Below are positions 16,761 through 26,221 of a stretch of DNA of 64,000 nucleotides, in pieces. The position numbers and the translations under genes are program-made. The notes below the pieces were generated by a model. It made no database searches. It was not told the DNA's origin and saw nothing but the letters and a program-made list of their open reading frames with translations. Position 1 is the stretch's first letter. Each line of letters begins with the position of its first letter. This stretch comes from Shinella sp. Its GTDB lineage: Bacteria; Pseudomonadota; Alphaproteobacteria; Rhizobiales; Rhizobiaceae. The DNA is taken from positions 97,417-161,416 of the forward strand of contig QFQX01000005.1 of the NCBI GenBank assembly GCA_003248775.1, given 5' to 3'.

Positions 16761-16909
16761 GGGGAAGGCTGCTTTCTCGGCGTGAAACGGGAGGGCGTTT
16801 GAAACCCGGTCTGTCGCGCGAAATTAGGGCAGAACAAAGAACCCGGCAACGCCATTACCAAAATGTAACCGGACCGGCTGAAGCCAATTCACAGCTTAGC
16901 CGCAGCGGC

Positions 16910-18091
16910 TCAGGCGAGCCGCCGGTAAACCGGTAGCACCACCAGCGCCGCGGCAAGAAGCGCGAAGGCCGCAGCAATGGTTCCGGCATCGTAACTGCCC
17001 GTCCACTCGGCAAGCAAACCTGCAACCAGCGGACCGATGATCTGGCCGACACCGAAAGCGGCGGTCAGGAAAGCAAGCGCACGGCGCTGGCTTTCCTGTG
17101 CAAGCTGGCGTCCGATCCTCAGCGCATAGGCTGTGACGATCATGAATGTCGCGCCGAGCATCAACCCACCGACAATCGGCGCATAGGGCGGAGGCAAGAG
17201 CACCGAGCCCAGTACGCCGGTCGACTCGATCAGCAGACTGACCACATAGGCTCCGCGCAGCCCGATTCGGATCATCACGGACCGCCACGCGAACAGGGAA
17301 ACCGCCGCCGTGCAGCCAGCCAGGAACCATGTCAGAAACTCCACCATCGGCCCGGCGTCGCTCATGCGCGCCATGGCGACGACGAAGGTGGCGGTGACCA
17401 CATAGCCAAAACCGAACAGCGCGTAGGAAATCGTCAGCAGCACCAGCGGAAGCTTCCAGACAAGCGGCGGCTCGGGGCTCGGCTTCACCTCGAATTTCGG
17501 AGCCGGCGGCAGAAGTACGATGACGATCAACAGGGCAATCAGGCTGATTGCGGCGCCTACCAGCCAGTCCATCCGCCACGAGGCAATCCCGAACGGGCCG
17601 GAGAAAGCCACGACGGCAACCATCAGCGAAGAGACGGCAATCCCGAACCCAACGCCGCCGAAATGGGCCGACTGGACCGCCTCGCTGCCGGCTCGCGCGG
17701 CATGGCCGAGAACGACGGTGGTTATGAAGATCATGGCGAAGGCGCTGGCGAGACCGGCAAGGAAGCGCAGCACGCAGAAGGCCCAAACCGTCTCGACGCC
17801 GGCCATGGCGGCCAGCAGAAGCGTGCTGATCGTCAACGCAGCAAGCCCCGCACTACGCTCCCGGCCCGCAACCCAGCCATAGGCAGCAAGGATCGCACCC
17901 GCCAGATAGCCGGTGAAGTTCGCCGCGGCGATCAACCCCGCATCGCCGCTCGAAAGACCAAGGTCGGTCACCATGCCCGGCAGGATTGGCGTGAAGGAAA
18001 AACGGCCGAACCCCATGGCGGCCGCCATGGCCAGCGCGCCAGCGAGTGCCGTCTTGAAAAGATCGATACGTTGGGAATTGCCTTTTGTCAT
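16910..18091 (-). CDS. YbfB/YjiJ-family MFS transporter
   Basis: The 393-residue protein has 12 hydrophobic segments and the YbfB/YjiJ-type N-terminus AAAMGFGRFSFTPILPGM, plus AANFTGYLAGA. The substrate of this major facilitator subfamily is unknown. It lies 84 bp downstream of the methionine aminopeptidase gene on the same strand. The ATG at 18091 was chosen; an upstream extension to 18133 contains a Cys-rich, unconserved start. Confidence 0.85.
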   Translation of the reverse strand: MTKGNSQRIDLFKTALAGALAMAAAMGFGRFSFTPILPGMVTDLGLSSGDAGLIAAANFTGYLAGAILAAYGWVAGRERSAGLAALTISTLLLAAMAGVETVWAFCVLRFLAGLASAFAMIFITTVVLGHAARAGSEAVQSAHFGGVGFGIAVSSLMVAVVAFSGPFGIASWRMDWLVGAAISLIALLIVIVLLPPAPKFEVKPSPEPPLVWKLPLVLLTISYALFGFGYVVTATFVVAMARMSDAGPMVEFLTWFLAGCTAAVSLFAWRSVMIRIGLRGAYVVSLLIESTGVLGSVLLPPPYAPIVGGLMLGATFMIVTAYALRIGRQLAQESQRRALAFLTAAFGVGQIIGPLVAGLLAEWTGSYDAGTIAAAFALLAAALVVLPVYRRLA

Positions 18092-18175
18092 ATGTGACTT
18101 ATCGCATCGCACAATCGCGCCGACAAACCACAAATACTGATCGCCAGCTCAACGCAGCTTGATGGAAAGCAGGTA

Positions 18176-18925
18176 TCAATCCGCAAGCGTGAGGATGATC
18201 GGGCCGTTGCGGGTGACGACAAGAGTGTGTTCGAACTGCACGGTGGGCGCCTTGGGTTCGCTGAAAAGCGTCCAGGGATCGTCGCCATCCTCGGCCCAGA
18301 GCCCACCGATGGAAAGGAATGGCTCGACGGTGAAGACCAGTCCCTCTTCCATGATCCGCGTCTCGTCCGGGTCCGGCCAGGTGGCGAGCTCCTTCGGCTC
18401 CTCGTGCAGCGAATGGCCGATGCCGTGGCTCGCAAGGTTCTGGATCAGCGTGTAGCGGTTCTTTCGCGCGAACGTGCCGATGGCGTTGCCGATATTGGCC
18501 ATGGGCTGGCCGGTGCGAACCTGATTGATCCCGACCCACATCGCCCGCTTGCCGTCGCGTACCAGCCGCTCGAGCTTCGGTGTTACCGGCGGCACGATGA
18601 AGGACGAGCCGGTATCGCCGAAGAAGCCCGCCTTCTCGCCGGAAACGTCGATATTGACGAGATCGCCGGCGAGGATCTTGCGGTCACCGGGAATGCCGTG
18701 GGCGACTTCCTCGTTGACGCTGATGCAGGTCGCGCCCGGAAACTGGTAACAGAGTTCCGGTGCCGACTGCGCGCCGGCGTCTTCCAGAACCTTGCGGCCG
18801 ATCTGGTCCAGCTCCCGCGTGGTGATCCCCGGCTCCAGCGCCGCCGCCATCGTCTTCACGGCCACGGCACAGATATGGCCGATCTCCTTGAGGCGGGTCA
18901 GGTCGTCGTCGCTGGATACAATCAT
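18176..18925 (-). CDS. map: Type I methionine aminopeptidase
   Basis: The 249-residue cytoplasmic enzyme removes the initiator methionine from new proteins. All five metal ligands are visible: Asp in VNIDVSG, Asp in FFGDTGSSF, His in SHGIGHSLHEEP, Glu in FTVEPFLSIG and Glu in VQFEHTLVV. Length is standard for the bacterial enzyme without an N-terminal zinc finger. Many rhizobia encode two Map proteins, and this may be the second copy, because no ribosomal or secY genes are near. It sits between the LLM oxidoreductase and the MFS gene, all on the minus strand. Confidence 0.93.
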   Translation of the reverse strand: MIVSSDDDLTRLKEIGHICAVAVKTMAAALEPGITTRELDQIGRKVLEDAGAQSAPELCYQFPGATCISVNEEVAHGIPGDRKILAGDLVNIDVSGEKAGFFGDTGSSFIVPPVTPKLERLVRDGKRAMWVGINQVRTGQPMANIGNAIGTFARKNRYTLIQNLASHGIGHSLHEEPKELATWPDPDETRIMEEGLVFTVEPFLSIGGLWAEDGDDPWTLFSEPKAPTVQFEHTLVVTRNGPIILTLAD

Positions 18926-18997
18926 CGTTCGTCTTTCAGGCCATCCGGCCCCGTCCTGTCAGAAAGGGCCTTCTTATTTTGAAGGAATGCGGGGTGC

Positions 18998-20044
18998 TTA
19001 CGCCCCCGCTTCCGACGGGGTCAATGCCTTTCGCACCAGAGGCGCGACTTTTGTGCCGTAAAGCTCGATGCCGCGCATGATGTCTTTATGCGGCATCGGG
19101 CCGATCGCCATCTGCAGCATAAAGCGTGTATTGCCGAAGAGTTGGTGGTTGGCGACGATCTTTTCCGCAACGGTTTCGGGATCGCCGACAAACAGCGCGC
19201 CTTCCGGCCCGCGCGACATGTCGAAATGGGCGCGGCTTGTCGGTCCCCATCCGCGCTCGCGGCCGATTCTGTTCATAACGATAGCCTGCGGCTCATAGAA
19301 AATATCGGCCGCCTTCTCCGTCGTGTCGGCGATAAAGCCGTGCACGTTGATCGAACTTTCCAGCGTCTTCGGATCGAGACCCGCCTTGACGGCGCTCTGG
19401 CGATAGAGATCGAAGAGCGGCGCAAACCGCCGGGGTTCGCCGCCGATGATGGCAAGCGCCAGCGGCAGGCCGAGATAGCCGGCCCGCGCCGCCGATTGCG
19501 GCGTGCCGCCGATGGCGATCCACAGCGGCAACGGGTCCTGCAGCGGACGCGGATAGACGCCGCGCCCGGCAATCGGCTTGCGCGTCTCTCCTTCCCAGGT
19601 CACCACCTCGTTTTCGCGGATCTCGCCGAGCAGCTGCAACTTCTCGGCAAACAGCAGGTCGTAATCCTCGAGGTCATAGCCGAACAGCGGGAAGCTCTCG
19701 ATGAAGGAGCCACGTCCCGCCATGATCTCGGCGCGGCCGTTCGACAACAGGTCGACGGTGGCGAACTGCTGGAAGACGCGAACCGGATCGTCGGAGGAAA
19801 GCACGGTGACGGCGCTCGTCAGGCGAATGTTCTTCGTCTTGACGGCCGCGGCGGCAAGAATGGTGGAGGGCGACGACGCCATGTAATCGGGACGGTGGTG
19901 TTCACCGAGGCCGAAGACATCGAGACCCACTTCGTCGGCCAGCTGAATCTCCTCCAGCAGATCATCGAGGCGACGCTTGGCTTCCGCGCCCTTGTTGGCG
20001 GCATTCGGATCGACGTCCGCGAAGGTATAAAGTCCGAGTTCCAT
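18998..20044 (-). CDS. LLM-class flavin-dependent oxidoreductase
   Basis: The 348-residue protein is a luciferase-like monooxygenase TIM barrel with VGLDVFGLGEHHRPDYM, SAVTVLSSDDPVRVFQQFAT and GRAEIMAGRGSFIESFPLFG. Such proteins use FMN/F420-like flavins and catalyse oxidations of unknown substrates; many annotated copies have no known role. It is divergent from bdhA, with 233 bp between the starts. Confidence 0.85.
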   Translation of the reverse strand: MELGLYTFADVDPNAANKGAEAKRRLDDLLEEIQLADEVGLDVFGLGEHHRPDYMASSPSTILAAAAVKTKNIRLTSAVTVLSSDDPVRVFQQFATVDLLSNGRAEIMAGRGSFIESFPLFGYDLEDYDLLFAEKLQLLGEIRENEVVTWEGETRKPIAGRGVYPRPLQDPLPLWIAIGGTPQSAARAGYLGLPLALAIIGGEPRRFAPLFDLYRQSAVKAGLDPKTLESSINVHGFIADTTEKAADIFYEPQAIVMNRIGRERGWGPTSRAHFDMSRGPEGALFVGDPETVAEKIVANHQLFGNTRFMLQMAIGPMPHKDIMRGIELYGTKVAPLVRKALTPSEAGA

Positions 20045-20277
20045 AACGATCTCCCGTTGAAGTCACGACACAAATAGAGATCGAAAGCGACAAGGGCAAA
20101 TCACCGGAAAGACAACACAGTGTTCGCCCGGAAGCGAGTGGACGTCCCGGCCCATTGCAAAAAAGGCAACAGGGTGCCCTCCAAAAACGCGATTGCCAGC
20201 ACACTCGGTTTGCGCGTAACTTTTCATTATCTTTTGCGGCGCAGCAGAACGCCGATTTTTATGTGGGAGAGGTAAAA

Positions 20278-21051
20278 ATGGGCAGAACAGTCGTCGTCAC
20301 AGGCTCGACCAGCGGCATCGGCCTTGCAATTGCAAAAGCCTTTGCGACGGAAGGCGATAACGTCGTCATCAACGGCTTCGGCGACGCTGCCGAGATCGAG
20401 ACGATCCGCAAGGGCCTCGAAGCCCATGGCGGCCGCGCCATCTATCATGGCGCAGACATGACGAAGCCCGCCGAGATCCGCGACCTGATGGCGACCGCCG
20501 CCCGTGAGTTCGGCATGGTCGACGTGCTCGTCAACAATGCCGGCATCCAGCATGTTTCCCCGGTCGAGGATTTCCCCGAGGACAAGTGGAACCAGATCAT
20601 CGCGATCAACCTCAACAGCTCCTTTCATACGATCCGCGCCGCCGTTCCGGCAATGAAGAAAAAACGCTACGGGCGCATCATCAACGTTGCCTCCGCCCAC
20701 GGACTGATCGCCTCGCCCTTCAAATCGGCCTATGTGGCGGCAAAACATGGTATCATGGGCCTCACGAAGAGCGTGGCGCTGGAGCTTGCCGAATTCGGCG
20801 TGACTGCGAACGCCATCTGCCCGGGCTACGTGCTGACGCCACTGGTGGAGAAGCAGATCCCCGATACGGCCAAGGCCCGCGGCATCACGGAAGAACAGGT
20901 GAAATCCGAGGTCATGCTGAAATTCCAGCCGACCAAGGAATTCGTCGCAGTCGAGGAGGTCGCAGCCACCGCGCTGTTCCTCGCAAGCGACGCGGCAAGG
21001 CAGATCACCGGCACCCATATCTCGATCGATGGCGGCTGGACGGCACAGTAA
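20278..21051 (+). CDS. bdhA: 3-hydroxybutyrate dehydrogenase
   Basis: The 257-residue short-chain dehydrogenase has the NAD site TGSTSGIGLAIAKAF, the NNAG motif and the catalytic Ser-Tyr-Lys in NVASAHGLIASPFKSAYVAA. It oxidises D-3-hydroxybutyrate to acetoacetate during poly-hydroxybutyrate use. Ensifer meliloti has the same gene as the first member of an operon with xanthine dehydrogenase genes, and the order here (bdhA-xdhA-xdhB) is the same. GGGAGAGG lies 5 bases upstream of the ATG at 20278. It reads into xdhA after 80 bp. Confidence 0.92.
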   Translation: MGRTVVVTGSTSGIGLAIAKAFATEGDNVVINGFGDAAEIETIRKGLEAHGGRAIYHGADMTKPAEIRDLMATAAREFGMVDVLVNNAGIQHVSPVEDFPEDKWNQIIAINLNSSFHTIRAAVPAMKKKRYGRIINVASAHGLIASPFKSAYVAAKHGIMGLTKSVALELAEFGVTANAICPGYVLTPLVEKQIPDTAKARGITEEQVKSEVMLKFQPTKEFVAVEEVAATALFLASDAARQITGTHISIDGGWTAQ

Positions 21052-21131
21052 GACGGCGCATCAAGACGCCATACCCAGAGGGAAATGCGGGGCATGCAGG
21101 CGACAAACACCCCGCCAGGAAAAGGCATTCA

Positions 21132-22601
21132 ATGACCGATAGCATCCGCTTCATCCTGAACGGCGAGGACATCGCCCTTTCGAGCTTCGAGCCGACCGAA
21201 ACGCTTCTCGATTTCCTGCGCCTCAAGCGCCGGATGACGGGTACGAAGGAAGGTTGCGCCGAAGGCGATTGCGGCGCATGCACCGTGCTGGTCGGCCGTC
21301 TGGTCCACGGCAAGCTGACCTATGAGACGGTCAATGCCTGCATCAGGTTCATCGGCTCGCTGAATGCCACCCATGTGGTAACCGTCGAACACCTCGCGGC
21401 AGCCGACGGTCAGCTTCATCCCGTCCAGCAGGCCATGGTCGAATGTCACGGCTCCCAGTGCGGCTTCTGCACGCCGGGCTTCGTCATGTCGCTCTACGGT
21501 CTCTGGCTCACCAATTCCAATCCGTCCCGCGCCGAGATCGAACGCGCCCTGCAAGGCAATCTCTGTCGCTGCACGGGTTACGAGCCGATCGTCAAGGCGG
21601 CCGAACTCGTATCCCGCACACGGCCAAGCTCGCTCTTCGACCCGCTGGAGCGCGACCGCGCCAACATCATGGCCCGCCTGTGGAACCTGCAGACGGCGGA
21701 AACCATCACCGTCGTCAAGGACGACCGTCGTCTCATCGTGCCGGGTTCTGTCGCAGCGCTCGCCGATATTCTTGCGGAAGAGCCACAGGCCACCGTGGTT
21801 GCCGGCGCGACCGATGTCGGCCTCTGGGTGACCAAGCAGATGCGGCCGATCAATCCCGTGGTTTTTATCAACCACCTCGCGGACCTGCAGACCGTTACCG
21901 TCGACGCCAAGGGCATCACGCTGGGCGCCGGCGTCAGCTATGCGCAGGGCTTCGAAACGCTGCGCAAGGAAATCCCCGCCTTCGGCCGGCTGATCGAACG
22001 CATCGGCGGCCAGCAGGTGCGCAACATGGGCACCATCGGCGGCAATGTCGCCAACGGCTCACCGATCGGCGACACCCCGCCTGCCCTGATCGCACTCGGC
22101 GCGAAAGTCAGGCTGCGCTCCTCAGCTGGTAGCCGGGAATTGTTGCTCGAGGATTTCTTCATCGACTACGGCAAGCAGGACCGTCGCACCGGCGAGTTCG
22201 TCGAGAGCATTTTCGTGCCCCGGCCGGAGGCCGATGCCCATTATGCGGTCTACAAGATCTCCAAGCGGCGCGACGAGGACATCTCCGCCCTCTGCGGCGC
22301 TTTCCACCTGTCGCTCGCCGCCGATGGCAGCGTCTCGAAGATCGTCATCGCCTTCGGTGGCATGGCCGCAACCCCGAAGCGCGCCGGCGCGGTGGAGGCA
22401 GCCCTCCTCGGCAAGCCCTGGACGCAGGCGACCATCGCCGACGCCCGTGACGCCTTCGATCAAGACTACAAGCCGCTTACCGACTGGCGCGCCACGGCGG
22501 ACTATCGCCAGCTCACGGCAAAGAACCTCTTGACCCGGTTCTTCCTGGAAACATCGGGAACGCCGCAGGAACTGCAGCGTTTCGAGCGGGAGGAAGCGTG
22601 A
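21132..22601 (+). CDS. xdhA: Xanthine dehydrogenase small subunit (FeS and FAD domains)
   Basis: The 489-residue subunit carries two [2Fe-2S] clusters and FAD. The plant-ferredoxin-type motif is GCAEGDCGACTVLVG, and the second cluster is in SQCGFCTPGFVM and NLCRCTGYEP. The FAD domain follows with VVAGATDVGLWV and RNMGTIGGNVANGSPIGD. Together with XdhB it oxidises hypoxanthine to xanthine to urate, passing electrons to NAD. It is separated from xdhB by a palindromic repeat element rather than by direct overlap. Confidence 0.96.
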   Translation: MTDSIRFILNGEDIALSSFEPTETLLDFLRLKRRMTGTKEGCAEGDCGACTVLVGRLVHGKLTYETVNACIRFIGSLNATHVVTVEHLAAADGQLHPVQQAMVECHGSQCGFCTPGFVMSLYGLWLTNSNPSRAEIERALQGNLCRCTGYEPIVKAAELVSRTRPSSLFDPLERDRANIMARLWNLQTAETITVVKDDRRLIVPGSVAALADILAEEPQATVVAGATDVGLWVTKQMRPINPVVFINHLADLQTVTVDAKGITLGAGVSYAQGFETLRKEIPAFGRLIERIGGQQVRNMGTIGGNVANGSPIGDTPPALIALGAKVRLRSSAGSRELLLEDFFIDYGKQDRRTGEFVESIFVPRPEADAHYAVYKISKRRDEDISALCGAFHLSLAADGSVSKIVIAFGGMAATPKRAGAVEAALLGKPWTQATIADARDAFDQDYKPLTDWRATADYRQLTAKNLLTRFFLETSGTPQELQRFEREEA

Positions 22602-22622
22602 TGAGGAACCGCCTTGTCGATT

Positions 22623-22740
22623 TGCCCCTCACCCTGCCCCTCTCCCCGCAAGCAGGGAGAGGGAATGCAAACGTCGCGGCATCTCCCTTCTCCCCGTCTC
22701 CACGGGGAGAAGGGAGATGCCGGCAGACGGATGAGGGGCA
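22623..22740. repeat. RIME-like palindromic mosaic repeat between xdhA and xdhB
   Basis: The 118-bp element is bounded by 9-bp inverted repeats TGCCCCTCA (22623-22631) and TGAGGGGCA (22732-22740). Inside are a 9-bp hairpin (22638-22646 with 22655-22663) and a perfect 19-bp stem with a 4-base loop (22679-22697 with 22702-22720). The two-palindrome design fits the Rhizobium intergenic mosaic elements. It sits within a transcribed intercistronic gap and could affect mRNA stability or the xdhA:xdhB ratio. Confidence 0.75.
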
Positions 22741-22766
22741 GGAACGCGGACGCAGGAATTTGACCC

Positions 22767-25103
22767 ATGGATAAGGCGAGCTACGAACTCTACAAATACA
22801 TCAACGGCCCGATGCACCAGTCGCTGCGCCATGATTCAGCTCATAAGCATGTCAGCGGAAGTGCCGAATATATCGACGATATTCCCGAACCCGCCGGTCT
22901 CCTGCATGGCGCGCTCGGCATGGCGGACCGCGCGCACGCAGAAATCGTCTCGATGGATCTTTCCGCGGTCAAGGCCTATCCGGGCGTCGTCTGCGTACTC
23001 ACCGGCAAGGATGTGCCCGGCGTCAACGACGTGTCGTCAGCCGGACATCACGACGAGCCGCTGCTGGCGGAAACCAAGGTGGAATTCCACGGCCAGCCGA
23101 TCTTCGCCGTCATCGCCGAAACGCGTGACGCCGCCCGTCGCGCCGCCCGCCTCGCCAAGGTCGAATACAACGACCTGCCCTTCTGGACCGATGTCGATGG
23201 CGCGCTGGCGAATGGTGCTCCGCTCGTCACCTCCGGCATGGCGCTGAAACGCGGCGAACCGGAAGAGGAACTCGGCAAGGCCCCTCATCGCATTCAGGGC
23301 ACGATGCGGATCGGTGGACAGGAGCATTTCTATCTCGAAAGCCACATCGCGCTCGCCGTTCCGGGCGAAGACGAGGATGTGACCGTCTGGTCCTCCACCC
23401 AGCACCCCTCTGAAGTGCAGCACATCGTCGGCCATGTGCTCGACATCCCGTCCCACGCGATCACGGTCAATGTGCGCCGCATGGGCGGCGGCTTCGGCGG
23501 CAAGGAAACGCAGGGTAACCAGTTCGCGGCCCTTGCGGCGCTTGCCGCCAAGAAGCTCAACCGTGCCGTCAAGTTCCGTCCCGACCGGGACGAGGATATG
23601 ACCATGACCGGCAAGCGCCACGACTTCCGCATGGACTACGATGTCGCCTTCGACAATGAAGGCCGCCTTCATGCGATGGTCGCCAACTTCGCCGCCCGCG
23701 GCGGTTATTCGGCCGACCTCTCGGGTCCCGTCACCGACCGCGCGCTCTTTCACGCGGATTCGAGCTATTTCTATCCGCATGTGAAACTCACCTCCCAACC
23801 GCTTAAAACCCATACGGTTTCCAACACCGCCTATCGCGGTTTCGGCGGCCCGCAGGGCATGCTGGGTGGTGAGCGCATCATTGAGGAGATCGCCTATGCG
23901 CTGGGCAAGGACCCGCTCGAAATCCGCAAGGCGAACTTCTACGGCGACCTCGGCTCCGACCGGGTTCTCACCCCCTATCACCAGACGGTCGAGGACAACA
24001 TCATCGCCCGCGTGGTGGAAGAGCTTGAGACTTCCTGCGAATATCAGGCGCGGCGCAAGGCGATCATCGACTTCAACAAGACGAGCCCGATCATTAGGAA
24101 GGGCATCGCGCTGACCCCGGTAAAGTTCGGCATTTCCTTCACGCTGACCGCCTTCAACCAGGCCGGCGCGCTGGTGCATGTCTATCAGGACGGCTCGATC
24201 CACCTCAACCACGGCGGCACGGAGATGGGTCAGGGGCTCTATACCAAGGTGGCGCAGGTCATCGCCGACAGCTTTCAGGTGGATGTCGAGCGTGTGAAGA
24301 TCACCGCCACCACCACCGGCAAGGTGCCGAATACCTCAGCCACCGCCGCCTCCTCCGGCACCGACCTCAACGGCATGGCCGCCTGGGACGCCGCCCGCCA
24401 GATCAAGGAACGCCTCGTCGCCTTCGCGGTCGAGAAATTCGAGGTGCCATCGGACGAAGTGGAATTCCTGCCGAACCGCGTGCGCGTCGGATCGAAGGAA
24501 ATCCCCTTCCCCGATTTCGTCAGACAAGCCTATTTCGCCCGCGTCCAGCTTTCGGCGGCAGGCTTCTACAAGACGCCGAAGATCCACTGGGATCGCGCCG
24601 CCGGCCGCGGCACGCCCTTCTATTACTTCGCCTATGGCGCCTCCTGCTCGGAAGTCTCCATCGACACGCTGACCGGCGAATACCTGATGGACCGCACCGA
24701 CATCCTGCACGACGTCGGCAAGTCCCTGAATCCGGCGATCGACATCGGCCAGATCGAGGGCGGCTTCGTGCAGGGCATGGGCTGGCTGACGACGGAGGAA
24801 CTGTGGTGGGACGGCAAGGGCCGGCTGAGGACGCATGCGCCCTCCACCTACAAGATCCCGCTCGCCTCCGACCGCCCGAAGATCTTCAACACGCGGCTTG
24901 CCGAGTGGTCGGAGAATGCAGAGCCCACTATCGGCCGTTCCAAGGCTGTCGGCGAACCACCCTTCATGCTGGCGATCTCCGTGCTGGAAGCGCTCTCCAT
25001 GGCCGTCGCAAGCGTTGCCGACTACAAGGTCTGCCCCCGCCTCGACGCACCGGCGACGCCGGAACGGGTGTTGATGGCGGTGGAAAGGTTGAAGGCGATC
25101 TAG
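22767..25103 (+). CDS. xdhB: Xanthine dehydrogenase large (molybdopterin) subunit
   Basis: The 778-residue subunit binds the molybdenum cofactor. Signature parts are the N-terminal GSAEYIDDIPEP, FHGQPIFAVIAET, the Gln-containing GQEHFYLESHIALAV, RRMGGGFGGKETQ, the Arg-bearing NTAYRGFGGPQGM, and the active-site Glu in KAVGEPPFMLAISVLEAL near the C-terminus. Length is normal. The start ATG at 22767 follows the repeat element, with AGGA 10 bases upstream. Frame and motifs are intact. Confidence 0.96.
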   Translation: MDKASYELYKYINGPMHQSLRHDSAHKHVSGSAEYIDDIPEPAGLLHGALGMADRAHAEIVSMDLSAVKAYPGVVCVLTGKDVPGVNDVSSAGHHDEPLLAETKVEFHGQPIFAVIAETRDAARRAARLAKVEYNDLPFWTDVDGALANGAPLVTSGMALKRGEPEEELGKAPHRIQGTMRIGGQEHFYLESHIALAVPGEDEDVTVWSSTQHPSEVQHIVGHVLDIPSHAITVNVRRMGGGFGGKETQGNQFAALAALAAKKLNRAVKFRPDRDEDMTMTGKRHDFRMDYDVAFDNEGRLHAMVANFAARGGYSADLSGPVTDRALFHADSSYFYPHVKLTSQPLKTHTVSNTAYRGFGGPQGMLGGERIIEEIAYALGKDPLEIRKANFYGDLGSDRVLTPYHQTVEDNIIARVVEELETSCEYQARRKAIIDFNKTSPIIRKGIALTPVKFGISFTLTAFNQAGALVHVYQDGSIHLNHGGTEMGQGLYTKVAQVIADSFQVDVERVKITATTTGKVPNTSATAASSGTDLNGMAAWDAARQIKERLVAFAVEKFEVPSDEVEFLPNRVRVGSKEIPFPDFVRQAYFARVQLSAAGFYKTPKIHWDRAAGRGTPFYYFAYGASCSEVSIDTLTGEYLMDRTDILHDVGKSLNPAIDIGQIEGGFVQGMGWLTTEELWWDGKGRLRTHAPSTYKIPLASDRPKIFNTRLAEWSENAEPTIGRSKAVGEPPFMLAISVLEALSMAVASVADYKVCPRLDAPATPERVLMAVERLKAI

Positions 25104-25126
25104 GAGATGTTGTCTTCGAGAAGAAT

Positions 25127-25357
25127 CCCCCTCTGGCCTGCCGGCCATCTCCCCCACAAGGGGGGAGAGACCTGGAGGAAATCTCTCGTTCACATCCGGC
25201 GGGATGCAAACAAGCAACGCTTGCAAAGCAAAATCTGGGCGGGAGCGGCCTCACGCACGATCCCCCCTCTTGAGGGGGGTGAGGAGCGGTCCGCACCGCG
25301 GAGCAATCGGTCCAGTGAATCGATTGCAGCGCCGAACGCCGGCAGGGCAGAGGGGGG
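25127..25357. repeat. Second mosaic repeat, between xdhB and xdhC
   Basis: The 231-bp element has long terminal inverted repeats: CCCCCTCTGGCCTGCCGGC (25127-25145) against GCCGGCAGGGCAGAGGGGG (25338-25356), differing by one base. Inner hairpins include CTCCCCC/GGGGGGAG near 25149-25167 and CCCCCCTC/GAGGGGGG near 25263-25280. Short MITE-like size and lack of coding content suggest a non-autonomous or mosaic repeat. It leaves only 9 bases before the xdhC start. Confidence 0.75.
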
Positions 25358-25366
25358 TGCCCCCGC

Positions 25367-26221
25367 ATGAACGGCAAGCCATCTCTCCCCGCCTTCCTCA
25401 CCGTATACCCGAACTCCGTCCTCGTCGAAGTCGCCGAAGCAAGGGGCTCAACCCCGCGGGAAGCCGGCGCATTCATGATCGTGGCCGATAACAGGTTGTT
25501 CGGCACCATCGGCGGCGGGCATCTGGAATACATCGCCATCGACCATGCCCGCGCAATGCTCGCAGGCAAGGCCGCCGGCGAGACGCTGGATATCCCGCTC
25601 GGCCCGGAAATCGGCCAATGCTGCGGCGGCCGCACGCTGCTGCGTTTCACCAAGATGGACGAGACCTTCAGGGAAAGGCTTCTGCGGCAATCTGCGAGCG
25701 AGCAGCAGGCTTATCCCGATATCTTCCTCTTCGGCGCCGGCCATGTCGGCCTTGCGCTGGCGGCAGCACTTGCGCCCCTGCCCTTCAACGTGACGGTGGT
25801 GGAGACCCGCCAGATCGAAGCCGGGGCCTTGTCCGATACGATAACATTTAGCCACGTCCCGATGCCGGAGGCCGAGGTCGGGGCGATCCGGCCGGGTGGG
25901 GCGGCCGTGATCCTCACCCACGATCATGCACTCGATTTCCTGATCGCCCGGGAAGCGCTTGCCCGTGATGATCTCGCCTATACCGGCATGATCGGCTCCG
26001 CGACCAAACGGGCCACGTTTTCCCGCTGGCTGTTGCGCGAAGGCGGTGAAGCCGCATGGCTGGAACGGCTGACGCTGCCGGTTGGCGGCGACACGGTGAA
26101 GGACAAGCGGCCGGCGGTGATCGCAGCGCTGGTCACGGCCGAACTCGTCACCCGGCTGCTCGGCAGCCAGCCGTCCGCCGGGCTTTCCGCCCGTCAGGAT
26201 GAACGCCTCGCCGATCGATAG
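25367..26221 (+). CDS. xdhC: Xanthine dehydrogenase accessory protein XdhC
   Basis: The 284-residue chaperone inserts sulfurated molybdenum cofactor into XdhB. The N-terminal domain has EVAEARGSTPREAGAFMIV and GTIGGGHLEYIA, then GQCCGGR with the conserved cysteine pair. The C-terminal Rossmann-like domain has LFGAGHVGLALA and IGSATKRATF. It is the last gene of the bdhA-xdh operon and its end overlaps the convergent DUF1127 gene by 28 bp. Confidence 0.94.
   Translation: MNGKPSLPAFLTVYPNSVLVEVAEARGSTPREAGAFMIVADNRLFGTIGGGHLEYIAIDHARAMLAGKAAGETLDIPLGPEIGQCCGGRTLLRFTKMDETFRERLLRQSASEQQAYPDIFLFGAGHVGLALAAALAPLPFNVTVVETRQIEAGALSDTITFSHVPMPEAEVGAIRPGGAAVILTHDHALDFLIAREALARDDLAYTGMIGSATKRATFSRWLLREGGEAAWLERLTLPVGGDTVKDKRPAVIAALVTAELVTRLLGSQPSAGLSARQDERLADR

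Noticed and set aside
20140..20185. Possible minus-strand sigma-54 promoter before the LLM gene
   Set aside because: The GG and GC elements are 11 rather than 12 bases apart, so the phase is wrong.
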